From assembly GCA_944320765.1 (NCBI GenBank), contig CALUIS010000002.1:62001-126000 (forward strand): a DNA stretch of 64,000 bases. The letters are read 5' to 3'. How positions within the stretch are numbered: the first letter of the stretch is position 1; each line of letters opens with the position of its first letter. This document shows, one piece after another, positions 18,443-26,993 of this stretch. Source of the stretch: an uncultured Paraprevotella sp. (lineage in GTDB: Bacteria > Bacteroidota > Bacteroidia > Bacteroidales > Bacteroidaceae). The notes below the pieces were generated by a model. That model ran no database searches and was not told where the DNA came from. It saw nothing but the letters and a program-made list of their open reading frames with translations. A program made the position numbers and the translations under genes.

Positions 18443-19138
18443 TCATCCCATTCTCATCTGTTGCAGCAGGTCTTTCTGCCGTTCGCTCAGATTGGTGGGG
18501 AGCTGCACGTTGTACGTCAGGATAAGGTTGCCGCGCGTACCGTCGGGATACACGTCGCCTTTCCCTTTCAGGCGGACTTTGGTGCCCGGCTGTGTCCCCG
18601 GCTTGATTTTCAGTTTCAGCTTGTCGCCGTCAGGGGTCTGCACAATGATGGAGCCTCCCAGCAATGCCGTGTACATGTCGATGCTGACAGTGCATTCCCG
18701 GTCGGAATAGCTTACAGTACCTCCTTCGTCGCCGAACGGGTTGAAGCCGCGCTTGAAGCTCGTGCGGTAGCTGCGCGTGCGTCCGCCTCCACCTCCGCCG
18801 AACATTTGGGTGAAGAAATCCGAGAAACCGCCTCCGCCGAACTGGCTGAAGTCGAAGCCTTCGAAGCCTCCGTCTCCGCTGCCTCCGCCCGTGGTGCCTC
18901 CGCCCATGTCCACGTTCTTCCAATGCTCGCCGTACTGGTCATACTTGGCCCGCTTTTCGGGGTCGTTCAGCACGTCGTAGGCTTCGTTCAGGGCCTGGAA
19001 CTTGGCTTTGGCTTTCGGGTCGTCGGGGTGCAGGTCGGGATGGAACTGCTTGGCCCTTTTCTTGTAGGCGGCCTTGATGTCCTTCTGCGGGGTATCCTTG
19101 CTGATGCCCATTATTTTGTAGTAATCAATAAACGCCAT
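18443..19138 (-). CDS. DnaJ-class chaperone (CbpA-like)
   Basis: This 231-residue J-domain protein has the J domain at residues 1-70, with the HPDLHPDD segment providing the HPD motif that stimulates DnaK. A Gly/Phe-rich linker follows (about 75-125), then a single C-terminal substrate-binding region. The cysteine-rich zinc domain of full DnaJ is absent, so it resembles CbpA/class II J proteins but is shorter than the usual ~300 residues. It is divergent from the 5'-nucleotidase gene. Confidence 0.88.
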   Translation of the reverse strand: MAFIDYYKIMGISKDTPQKDIKAAYKKRAKQFHPDLHPDDPKAKAKFQALNEAYDVLNDPEKRAKYDQYGEHWKNVDMGGGTTGGGSGDGGFEGFDFSQFGGGGFSDFFTQMFGGGGGGRTRSYRTSFKRGFNPFGDEGGTVSYSDRECTVSIDMYTALLGGSIIVQTPDGDKLKLKIKPGTQPGTKVRLKGKGDVYPDGTRGNLILTYNVQLPTNLSERQKDLLQQMRMG

Positions 19139-19188
19139 GGTAAAAATCTCCTTTCTGCTGGATTCGCAACAAATAAGATGCCAATCTG

Positions 19189-19219
19189 TTTGAAGAAGAC
19201 ACCTTTATTATTATTTTTG
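19189..19219 (+). promoter_or_regulatory. complete Bacteroidota promoter for the 5'-nucleotidase gene
   Basis: TTTG (19189-19192), 19 bases, then TATTTTTG (19212-19219) match the -33/-7 consensus. The start codon is 28 bases downstream. This sets the start at 19247 and excludes the longer upstream frame. Confidence 0.7.
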
Positions 19220-19246
19220 CATGAAAGATTCAATCTGGAGACAAAT

Positions 19247-20974
19247 ATGGCAGGAAAGGCAGCTGACAAAAGGATAGTAAGCTTGAAGATTGTGCATACG
19301 AGCGATGTGCATGGCAGTTTTTTCATGCACGATTATGTGAACAACCATCCCGTCAAGGGGAGCTTGTCGCGGGTCTATGCCTATGTGCAGTCTTTGAGAC
19401 GGATTTACGGAGAACGCTTGTTGCTGTTGGACGGCGGGGACATCCTGCAGGGGACCCCGGTGGTGTATTGCAGCAATTTTGTGGTCCCGACCGGAAAGAA
19501 CCTGGCTGCGGAGATAATGAACTATATGGCTTACGATACGGGGGTGATGGGTAACCATGACCTGGAGACCGGGCATGAAGTGTATGACCGTTGGACGAAA
19601 GCCTGCCGTTTTCCGATATTAGGTGCGAATATCATTCGGAAGTCTACCGGCAGATGCTATCTGCCTCCTTATTGCGTTTTGGTGCGTGGGGGTGTCAAAG
19701 TGGCAGTGCTGGGAATGACGACACCGGCTGTCCCGAATTGGCTTCCGTCGGCTTTGTGGAGTGGACTGGAGTTCGAGGATATGGTTTCCTGCGCACGCCG
19801 CTGGGTGCCTGTCATTCTGGAAAATGATAAGCCCGATGTGCTGGTCGGCCTGTTCCATTCGGGCAAAGAGGGCGGCATCGTCACGTCCGGTTACGCCGAG
19901 AATGCGGCTTTGGACGTCGCCCGCGAGGTGGCGGGCTTCGATGTGGTGTGTTATGGGCATGACCATATAAGGAATTGCGAGACGGTGAAAGGTCCCGATG
20001 GCAGGAATGTCTTGTGCTGCGCCCCCTCAAGCATGGCTGTATCTGTGGGGGAAATAGACTTGCAGGTCGAGATGGGTGAAGATGGTACGAAGGCGGTGAA
20101 GGCGGATGGCAGGGTCACGGACCTGTCTTTTTACCAAAGCGAGTCGGCCAAATATATGCAGCGGTATTTCAACCGTTATATCCACAATACGGAATATTAC
20201 GTGGGACAGAAAATCGGACGTTTCGCCCATACCATAGAAAGTCAGGACGCTTATTTCGGGCCTTCGGCATTCGTGGACCTGGTGCATCAGGTTCAACTGG
20301 AGACTACGGGGGCGCAGATTTCGTTTGCCGCGCCGGTCTCGTTCGCGGCCAAAATCCGTCAGGGGGATGTGTGTGTGCGGGATGTGTTCAATCTTTACCG
20401 TTACGATGATGTGCTGTACACCATGCGGCTCACGGGACAAGAAATCAAGGGCATTCTGGAGATGAGCTACGGGCTGTGGACGAACCGGATGGAGACACCG
20501 GAAGACCATGTGATGCTGCTGGATTATGTGCTAGACGAGGGGAAACGATTGGGGTTCAAGCATCTGGCCTATAATTTCGATTCCGCCGCCGGAATCCGGT
20601 ATACGGTGGACGTGACAAAGCCCTACGGCGAGAAGATAGAGGTGGAAGGCATGGCGGACGGAAGTGCCTTTCATCCGGAGGCATGGTACACGGTGGTGGT
20701 CAACTCTTATCGCGGCAACGGAGGAGGGGAGCTGTTCACCAAGGGGGCGGGCATTCCCCATGGGCAGCTGAACTCACGTCTGGTGGCCAGCACGGACAAG
20801 GACTTGCGTTCCTGCATTATCCAATATCTGAAGGAGCATGGCGAAATAGATGCCCGTCCCTTGTGGCAATGGAAGTTCGTGCCGGAGGAATGGGCGGTTC
20901 CGGCCTGCCGGCGCGACCGTGCCTTACTCTTTGGGAGGGGCGCGAAAGAGACGGCTGCCCCCGCACCGAAGTAG
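19247..20974 (+). CDS. bifunctional metallophosphatase/5'-nucleotidase
   Basis: This UshA/5'-nucleotidase family enzyme has about 575 residues. The calcineurin-like metal domain shows HTSDVHGSF, LLDGGDILQGTP, GNHDLETG and GHDHIRN in order within residues 15-245. The C-terminal substrate domain covers about 300-560 and includes NSYRGNGGGE. No signal peptide is visible after the ATG at 19247, although many relatives are exported. The frame is open farther upstream across the dnaJ gene, but a full promoter at 19189-19219 supports the later start. It probably hydrolyses nucleotides or sugar nucleotides for phosphate or nucleoside salvage. Confidence 0.88.
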   Translation: MAGKAADKRIVSLKIVHTSDVHGSFFMHDYVNNHPVKGSLSRVYAYVQSLRRIYGERLLLLDGGDILQGTPVVYCSNFVVPTGKNLAAEIMNYMAYDTGVMGNHDLETGHEVYDRWTKACRFPILGANIIRKSTGRCYLPPYCVLVRGGVKVAVLGMTTPAVPNWLPSALWSGLEFEDMVSCARRWVPVILENDKPDVLVGLFHSGKEGGIVTSGYAENAALDVAREVAGFDVVCYGHDHIRNCETVKGPDGRNVLCCAPSSMAVSVGEIDLQVEMGEDGTKAVKADGRVTDLSFYQSESAKYMQRYFNRYIHNTEYYVGQKIGRFAHTIESQDAYFGPSAFVDLVHQVQLETTGAQISFAAPVSFAAKIRQGDVCVRDVFNLYRYDDVLYTMRLTGQEIKGILEMSYGLWTNRMETPEDHVMLLDYVLDEGKRLGFKHLAYNFDSAAGIRYTVDVTKPYGEKIEVEGMADGSAFHPEAWYTVVVNSYRGNGGGELFTKGAGIPHGQLNSRLVASTDKDLRSCIIQYLKEHGEIDARPLWQWKFVPEEWAVPACRRDRALLFGRGAKETAAPAPK

Positions 20975-21012
20975 CGGGGGGGCATACCTTATCTTATAAG
21001 AACATCTTTCTT

Positions 21013-23019
21013 TTAATATTTGAACTTGTCCTTTGTGCTTTCCTTGATGTAGCCGTGGCGGTAGGCGTAGAGCAGCTCTTTGAGTTCCTCTATCTGGCTT
21101 GCGATTTCTTTCCCCTTGTCCGTGTCGCGGACCATCATGCGTTGGGTGCTCATTTCCACAATCTGCGTGGTGCTCACGATGTCGGTCCCGTTCTTGATGG
21201 CTTCCTCGGCAGAGGTGAACGGTTCGTGCTGCACGAGCTGGAAGCCTCGGCTGTGGAACACCAGCGTGTACCCCGCGATGCCTGTGGTGTTGTGGTAGGC
21301 CTTGGCGAATCCGCCGTCGATGACCATAAGCTTGCCGTTGGCCTTGATGGGGGTCTCACCCCGTCCGACGCGTACGGGGACATGCCCGTTGATGATGTGG
21401 CGGTGTTCCCCTTTCACGCCGAAGGCATCCAGTATCATGTCGCATATCTTCTCGTCGTCCCGCAGCTTGTAGTAAAACCCTTTTTCTTCCGTGTGCGTGT
21501 CCTTGTCCTCCAGGAAGTAGCGTTCGAATGTGGTCATCTTGTCTTTGTCGAACAGCGGCGAGTCCTTCCCGCACCACAGGTACCAGAAGTAGTCGACGGC
21601 GAATTGCCGTTCGTCGGCCTCCGTGTCGGTGTTGAAGGCGGAGCGCATCACCATGCCAATCTTGTCGAGCAGGGCGCGTCCCTTGAACTTCTCGCCGCGG
21701 ATGTCCACCTCCTTCAGCGTGCCGTCCTCGTTCAGGGGGACGGAGGCGTGGAATAGCAGGTTGGAGTTGAAGATGCCGTACATGCAGCCATGGGAGAACA
21801 AGCACTGGATGTGCTTGTTCAGCTTGTCGCTCACGCTGAACGAGTGGTGCAGCTTTCCCACCAGGTCTTGCTCTTCCGGTGTGAGCTGGTAAGGTGCGTC
21901 AGGATTCACTGTGGGGAAGAAGTCGTCCCGCAGGGCATATTCCTTCCCGTCCCGGACGAAGACCTTGCGTTTGAAGTCGATGTGTTCCAGCTGTTTCCTT
22001 TCTTCCATGTGCCATTCCGGACGGTGGTCTATCATCGCGGCCTCCAGCTTGAACTGGATGATGCTGATGGCTTTGTGCATCTGTGCGATGAGCCGCCGGG
22101 CTTTCGGGGTATGCCGGGTGTCGTCTTTTTCCAATTGCGGTCCGAAATAGTGGCACGGGTCATTGGCGTAGGTCTCCATGGCGAAGGTGGCGAGCGGGAC
22201 AAGGTTGATGCCGTAACCATCCTCCAACGTAGACAGGTTGCCGTAGCGCAGCGTCAGGCGCAGCACGTTGGCGATGCAGCAGTCGTTGCCGGCAGCCGCT
22301 CCCATCCAGAGGGCATCATGGTTGCCCCATTGGATGTCGAAATTGTGGTAGCCGCAGAGGGTATCCATGATGATGTGCGCTCCGGGTCCGCGGTCGAAGA
22401 TGTCGCCCAGGATGTGCAGCTGGTCGATGCTCAGCCGCTGTATCAGGTTGCAAATGGCGCAGATGAACTCGTCCGCCCGTCCGGTGGAGACGATGGTCTC
22501 GATGATGCGGTTGAAATAGGCCTGTTTGTTGTTGTCCAGCGGCGACTCGTGGAGCAGTTCCTCGATGATGTAGGCAAATTCCTTGGGCAGGGCCTTGCGC
22601 ACCTTGGAGCGGGTGTATTTGGAGGATACCGACTGGCAGACGCTGACCAGCTGGTGGAGCGTGATGTTGTAGAAGTCGTTCAGGTTGGTTTCCGATGTCT
22701 TGATGTATTGCAGCTTCCTTTCGGGGTAGTAGATCAGCGAGCAGAGCTGCCGGATTTCGGCTTCCCGCATGGTGGTGCCGAAGATTTCGTTCACCTTGCG
22801 CTTGATGTTGCCCGAAGCGTTCTTCAAGATGTGCTGGAAGGCCTCGTATTCGCCGTGGATGTCTGCCAGGAAGTGTTCCGTGCCTTTTGGCAGGTTGAGG
22901 ATGGCTTCCAGGTTGATGATTTCCGAGCAGGCGGCCCCGATGTTGGGGACGCTCTGTGAAAGAAGCTCCAGCAGCCGCATGTCGCCCTGGATTTTCTCAT
23001 AAGTATAGGACTGCGTCAT
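21013..23019 (-). CDS. fbp: class III fructose-1,6-bisphosphatase
   Basis: This 668-residue enzyme of gluconeogenesis belongs to class III, built on a calcineurin-like metallophosphatase fold and unrelated to class I/II enzymes. Metal motifs are visible as LADIHGEY, ILGDIFDRGPG and GNHDALWMGA, and later INGHVPVRVGRGE. The length and FYNITLHQLV/SRKLQYIK-type N-terminal layout match the Bacillus-type Fbp. A minus-strand TAATTTTG box lies 23 bases upstream. It is convergent with the 5'-nucleotidase gene. Confidence 0.93.
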   Translation of the reverse strand: MTQSYTYEKIQGDMRLLELLSQSVPNIGAACSEIINLEAILNLPKGTEHFLADIHGEYEAFQHILKNASGNIKRKVNEIFGTTMREAEIRQLCSLIYYPERKLQYIKTSETNLNDFYNITLHQLVSVCQSVSSKYTRSKVRKALPKEFAYIIEELLHESPLDNNKQAYFNRIIETIVSTGRADEFICAICNLIQRLSIDQLHILGDIFDRGPGAHIIMDTLCGYHNFDIQWGNHDALWMGAAAGNDCCIANVLRLTLRYGNLSTLEDGYGINLVPLATFAMETYANDPCHYFGPQLEKDDTRHTPKARRLIAQMHKAISIIQFKLEAAMIDHRPEWHMEERKQLEHIDFKRKVFVRDGKEYALRDDFFPTVNPDAPYQLTPEEQDLVGKLHHSFSVSDKLNKHIQCLFSHGCMYGIFNSNLLFHASVPLNEDGTLKEVDIRGEKFKGRALLDKIGMVMRSAFNTDTEADERQFAVDYFWYLWCGKDSPLFDKDKMTTFERYFLEDKDTHTEEKGFYYKLRDDEKICDMILDAFGVKGEHRHIINGHVPVRVGRGETPIKANGKLMVIDGGFAKAYHNTTGIAGYTLVFHSRGFQLVQHEPFTSAEEAIKNGTDIVSTTQIVEMSTQRMMVRDTDKGKEIASQIEELKELLYAYRHGYIKESTKDKFKY

Positions 23020-23041
23020 GAGATTGGATTTTTCGCTGTCA

Positions 23042-23049
23042 CAAAATTA
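23042..23049 (-). promoter_or_regulatory. possible -7 box for fbp
   Basis: The minus strand reads TAATTTTG (TAnnTTTG), 23 bases upstream of the fbp start. A TTTG exists at 24 bases spacing, longer than usual. Confidence 0.4.
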
Positions 23050-23142
23050 GGGATTTTCCGTGGAACGGGCGAACAAATGGAGGCAAAATGTGGAGTGTCC
23101 CTTTTAAAAGCAAGGCCATGGAGGGCTGTTTTTTCAATTTCG

Positions 23143-26034
23143 CTATCTTGCCAGCAGGAAGTTCAGGAAGGCGGCCATGATTTTGTCGCGGTCGGCGGCG
23201 TACTTGATGCATTCGAACGGGAAGCCCATCGTCACGGCGCGATAGTCCGTGCCTTGGTAGGCGATGGCGGCGGAATAGTTCGTGGGAGTATATAATAAGG
23301 TAGTGAAGGCTTCGGGCAGTGGAATGAGGCAGTCGGCATGGGTGACGGCATAATGTTCGGCGTTGAACCCGCTGAACAGATGAAGGGCGGTGTTCATGCC
23401 CACGGCTTGGGAATAGGCATCGAGTGCCACGGGGGCGTAAGCGTCCACTTTCAGCGTGTTGCGCAGGAAGTCCACGTTTTCTTTCTTCCTCTGGTCGCGG
23501 GCCACGTAGGCCCCGCTTACGAGCAGGTTGCCTCCCATGCGGGTGAACTCGCGCAAGGTGTTGCACAAGGCGGGCGTAAGGGTAGGGTAAGGCCGTGTGC
23601 TGTATCCGTCATCTTTCTGTAGCCCCAGAATAAGGTCCACTGCATTGTAGTCGTGCAGGTTGACAGCCTGCGACTCCACGGCGAAACGGGAAGCCGAGGC
23701 GAAGGAATAGATGCCGGCCGTGGCGATAGCGTCGCCATGCAGCCGGGTATGGTCGAAGGTGTTTCCGGCAATCATCTTGCCGTCCAGTTCGTTCCCGCTG
23801 GCCCCCCATGAGTTCTTAGGATTCGACCGTGTGTTGAATACCAACTGGTTGCCGCTGAAACCGGGAGAACGCAAATAGGGGACGCCGGGGTCGGCTGACA
23901 TGTCGAATCCGCATGTGGAATCCGTCTGGATGACCTGAGGCCCGGCGACTCTTTGGAATCCGTCGATAATCAGGATGTTGGCCAAAGCGTTTTTAGCCAG
24001 CATGGCGGATAATTCTTCAGAAGGGAAGCTCTCGCCGCCTTCGTTGACGGCGGTCACCTTGAAGGTATAGAGCACATTCTCTTCGGCGGGAAGTGTGAAG
24101 TGCGGGTGTTCCACGAAAGTCCCGTTGTCAAAGTCCTGATGGTCACGCCGGGTATAGACGATATAGCCTTTTGGGGAGGCCGACGGCTCCAGTTTGTCTT
24201 GCCGGGGAGTCCAGCTCAGGGTGATTTCCTGGTCTTCCGCGTTCAGGCGGGTCTGGAAACACGTGACGGGGAGCGGTTGCACCACGTAGCCCGTCTCGTG
24301 TTGCAGGGAGGTGTATTTCAGGATGCCTTTGTATACGGCCCGGGCCAGGCTGAACTTGAAAGCTGGGTCATGCCCCAAGACCATGTCGCGGAAGTTCTGG
24401 TGCGACAGCATCTCCAAAATCATGGACGGGACCCGAGGCTCGCGTGTCTCGCTGTAGTTGCGGTCGAACATCTGCCTCCTTCTCCATGGGCCGTAAAGCC
24501 GGTCCAGGTCGCTGTGTACCTGTGACATGACCAGGTCGCAAAGGTCGCGTGAAGTGAAGCGGGTGAGTCCGGCCGGCAGCATTCCTTCGTTGAAGTCCGT
24601 GGTATAGATGCCTAATGTGCCGATATATCCTCCGTCCTTGGCGATGCCGGCGTCGCTGTGCAGGGCGATGCTCATCTCGATGGGGACATGCAGCCCGCTG
24701 TCTCCGGGCAGGTAGGACGAGCCGCCTGCCAGATAGTTGGTCATGAACGAGCGGACATTGATGTCATCCCCGTAGTCGTTTGTTCCCCGCTTGGGGCTGT
24801 ATACCCCATAAGGCATGCCGCTCCATTGGGCGTTGTAGCGCGCCCCCTCCAGGTATCTCGGAAGCCCGCTGACGGTTTCCCGCATCAGGTCGCCCCGCGC
24901 GATGTTGCCCATCCCGCCGCCGAAACGGACCGCGTCCGCCGTCACGGCCCCCCGGCTGTCGCTCAGGTTGCTCAGGCTGACGTAGTTCGAGTTGGGGTCT
25001 TCTTTCCCGAACTCGAATGTGCCTAAGTACACCCATGTGCCGCCTCCCATCTTCTGGTTCACCTTGAATGTGGTGGACACGCCTTTGTGGCGGACCACAT
25101 ACCGTGCGTCCGGGACGCTGTTCGGCAGGGTGGCATAAGAGACATATACCGCATAGCGTCCCTCCTCCGGTATGTCCGGTGTCCATCGGATTTCAGAGGA
25201 CTGGCTTTTCTTGTTCACGGCATGGGCGTAGCGGGCAGTCCCGTCGTGGAACGGGTTCTCTCCGTCCACATAAGTGGTCTTCAGCCAGGCGAATCCCTCG
25301 CCTGCGTTTTCCCACGGATATTTGTTACCTTTTTCAGCATAAGCGCCTCCCCTTCCGGGCGTGTCGTTGTCCACGATGGTTTCATGGGCCTGCCAGTCAC
25401 GTTCTCGTGGTGAGAACACTACGGCTCCCGCGTTTTCCAGCATTGGAATCAGGAACGGCACCACGATGGTCTGTGTGAACAAGTCTTCTGTGGTGCAGTA
25501 CAGCGAGGGACGTTGCCATTCCCAGGCTTTCTTCTCTTCCTTGTAGTAGCGTCCGTGGCTGGCCCACACGGACAGGTGGCGGCGTTGCAGCCCCTGGGTG
25601 AAAGGGTAAGGACGGTGCATCCGTTCCGTCCAAGGTGCGCCGCGGTACAAGGCGTCGCCCCAGCGTTTGCTGGAATTGGTTCGGATGTCGGTGGCCAGAT
25701 TCTCGATGGGGATTCCGTTGCCATAAAGGATGACCGTGTAACTGTCGTAGGGGGAAGGGAGCAGGCGGCCCACCTCCCCGTAGATTTCCCCGATTTTTTC
25801 CGTATTGAATGATTGTCCGGCAAAAAGCTCGTTCAGGTAGACTTCCACCGTTTGCGTCTCCCCGTCCACGTTCACTTTTTCAATCCGGCAGCGGTCGGTG
25901 GGCGAGGTGTAGGGCGTCTGGTAGTTGAGGAAGTAGGAGTCCAGTCTGGACTTGATTTCCTCTTTCCCGCCTTGCGGATAGGCGGCAAGCCCCCACAGTA
26001 GCAGCCCTATCAGCCCTGTCGCTTTCCTTCTCAT
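23143..26034 (-). CDS. exported N-acetylmuramoyl-L-alanine amidase-like protein with golvesin-type domain
   Basis: This large secreted protein has about 963 residues. A signal peptide occupies residues 1-20 (RRKATGLIGLLLWGLAAY). An Amidase_3-like zinc fold appears split: WASHGRYYK (about residue 150) and ALHSDAG (about 450) supply the two expected His ligands. Between them lies a segment resembling the golvesin/xanthan-lyase C-terminal domain (WTPDIPEEGRYAVYVSYA). A fibronectin type III segment follows near 620-700. Homologues in gut Bacteroidales are often labelled golvesin-domain or xanthan lyase proteins; the amidase site suggests a cell-wall role, which is inference. The start is set at MRRK because of the signal peptide. 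Confidence 0.75.
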   Translation of the reverse strand: MRRKATGLIGLLLWGLAAYPQGGKEEIKSRLDSYFLNYQTPYTSPTDRCRIEKVNVDGETQTVEVYLNELFAGQSFNTEKIGEIYGEVGRLLPSPYDSYTVILYGNGIPIENLATDIRTNSSKRWGDALYRGAPWTERMHRPYPFTQGLQRRHLSVWASHGRYYKEEKKAWEWQRPSLYCTTEDLFTQTIVVPFLIPMLENAGAVVFSPRERDWQAHETIVDNDTPGRGGAYAEKGNKYPWENAGEGFAWLKTTYVDGENPFHDGTARYAHAVNKKSQSSEIRWTPDIPEEGRYAVYVSYATLPNSVPDARYVVRHKGVSTTFKVNQKMGGGTWVYLGTFEFGKEDPNSNYVSLSNLSDSRGAVTADAVRFGGGMGNIARGDLMRETVSGLPRYLEGARYNAQWSGMPYGVYSPKRGTNDYGDDINVRSFMTNYLAGGSSYLPGDSGLHVPIEMSIALHSDAGIAKDGGYIGTLGIYTTDFNEGMLPAGLTRFTSRDLCDLVMSQVHSDLDRLYGPWRRRQMFDRNYSETREPRVPSMILEMLSHQNFRDMVLGHDPAFKFSLARAVYKGILKYTSLQHETGYVVQPLPVTCFQTRLNAEDQEITLSWTPRQDKLEPSASPKGYIVYTRRDHQDFDNGTFVEHPHFTLPAEENVLYTFKVTAVNEGGESFPSEELSAMLAKNALANILIIDGFQRVAGPQVIQTDSTCGFDMSADPGVPYLRSPGFSGNQLVFNTRSNPKNSWGASGNELDGKMIAGNTFDHTRLHGDAIATAGIYSFASASRFAVESQAVNLHDYNAVDLILGLQKDDGYSTRPYPTLTPALCNTLREFTRMGGNLLVSGAYVARDQRKKENVDFLRNTLKVDAYAPVALDAYSQAVGMNTALHLFSGFNAEHYAVTHADCLIPLPEAFTTLLYTPTNYSAAIAYQGTDYRAVTMGFPFECIKYAADRDKIMAAFLNFLLAR

Positions 26035-26044
26035 CTGTCTTTCC

Positions 26045-26599
26045 TTATTCCAGTCCGGTGGCGAATCTCTCGGGATGCCGCCCACTGAAGTCTTTAAAGT
26101 AGGTCTTGATTTCCGTCATCTGCCGGTCGAAGTCTCCGTCCGGCAGGATGCTTTTCGTGCAGCGGATGGTCTTGCTGGGGTAGTCCACGCCATAGAGCAG
26201 GATGGGCAGTCCCGCTTTCAGCGCGATATAGTAGAATCCCTTTTTCCACTCTTCGGTGCGCGAGCGGGTCCCTTCGGGCGTGATGCACAGATGGAACGTG
26301 TCCCGCTGGCGGGCGGTTTCCGCGAGATGGTCGGTCATGCTCATCTTGCGGCTTCGGTAGACCGGGATGCCGCCCAGCTTCCTCATCAGGATTCCCAGCG
26401 GCCAGAAGAACCATTCCTTCTTCATCAGGAAGTCGCTGCGGAATCCCATTGCACGGCTGTAAAGCAGCCCCAGTATGAAATCGAAATTGCTGGTATGGGG
26501 TGCCAGTGCGATGATGTACTTGTCTCCCATCGGCACATTCACCACGGCTTTCCATCCCATTGCCTTGAACAGGAGGAAACGGCACAGTTTCTGAATCAT
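26045..26599 (-). CDS. PlsC-like 1-acylglycerol-3-phosphate acyltransferase family protein
   Basis: This 184-residue membrane-associated acyltransferase has the catalytic HxxxxD motif as HTSNFD near residue 33 and the substrate motif PEGTRSRTEEW near 109. The protein is shorter than typical PlsC (about 240). Such enzymes acylate lysophosphatidate or related acceptors. It sits 10 bases upstream of the amidase-like gene and directly after a small unknown gene, forming a three-gene minus-strand run. Confidence 0.85.
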   Translation of the reverse strand: MIQKLCRFLLFKAMGWKAVVNVPMGDKYIIALAPHTSNFDFILGLLYSRAMGFRSDFLMKKEWFFWPLGILMRKLGGIPVYRSRKMSMTDHLAETARQRDTFHLCITPEGTRSRTEEWKKGFYYIALKAGLPILLYGVDYPSKTIRCTKSILPDGDFDRQMTEIKTYFKDFSGRHPERFATGLE

Positions 26600-26869
26600 T
26601 TAGCAAAGCCGGCTGATGGTGCTGGCGATTTGGTCCGTTTGCGCGTTGAAGTCCGCCTTCAACTTCTTATAAAACAATTCCGTGCTGCCCGGCTCGGTGT
26701 GGCTGATGCGCCGGATGAAGTCGTCGTGCATCTCCAAGATGCGCCTCATGACGTCGTCCAGCTCCTTGGGGTCGGTGTTCACCTTGTAATGCGAGGCCGC
26801 CACGCATTCCGCGAACAGCTCGCTACAGATATAATGGATGTTTTTTTTCAATGTCCTTCTGTTTGCCAT
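26600..26869 (-). CDS. conserved small hypothetical protein, 89 residues
   Basis: This small basic/helical protein begins MANRRTLKKNIHYICSELF and is not assigned to a named family. The frame stays open a further 450 bases upstream, but that part is antisense to the HTCS gene and lacks protein character, so ATG ending at 26869 is used. Its stop abuts the acyltransferase start, indicating cotranscription. Similar short proteins occur across Bacteroidales in my recollection, with unknown role. Confidence 0.6.
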   Translation of the reverse strand: MANRRTLKKNIHYICSELFAECVAASHYKVNTDPKELDDVMRRILEMHDDFIRRISHTEPGSTELFYKKLKADFNAQTDQIASTISRLC

Positions 26870-26993
26870 GATGCTATAATTTATTAATGGTGATAAGCAA
26901 GTATGCAACAAAGGTAAGGAAAGTAGGCGAGAATGTGAAACTTTTTGGCGATAAATGTGTAACTTTACCCTCAAAACGGACAAAACGGACAGG

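Noticed and set aside
18374-19246. Upstream extension of the 5'-nucleotidase frame across dnaJ
   Set aside because: It is antisense to a real J-domain gene, and a complete promoter at 19189-19219 lies inside it.
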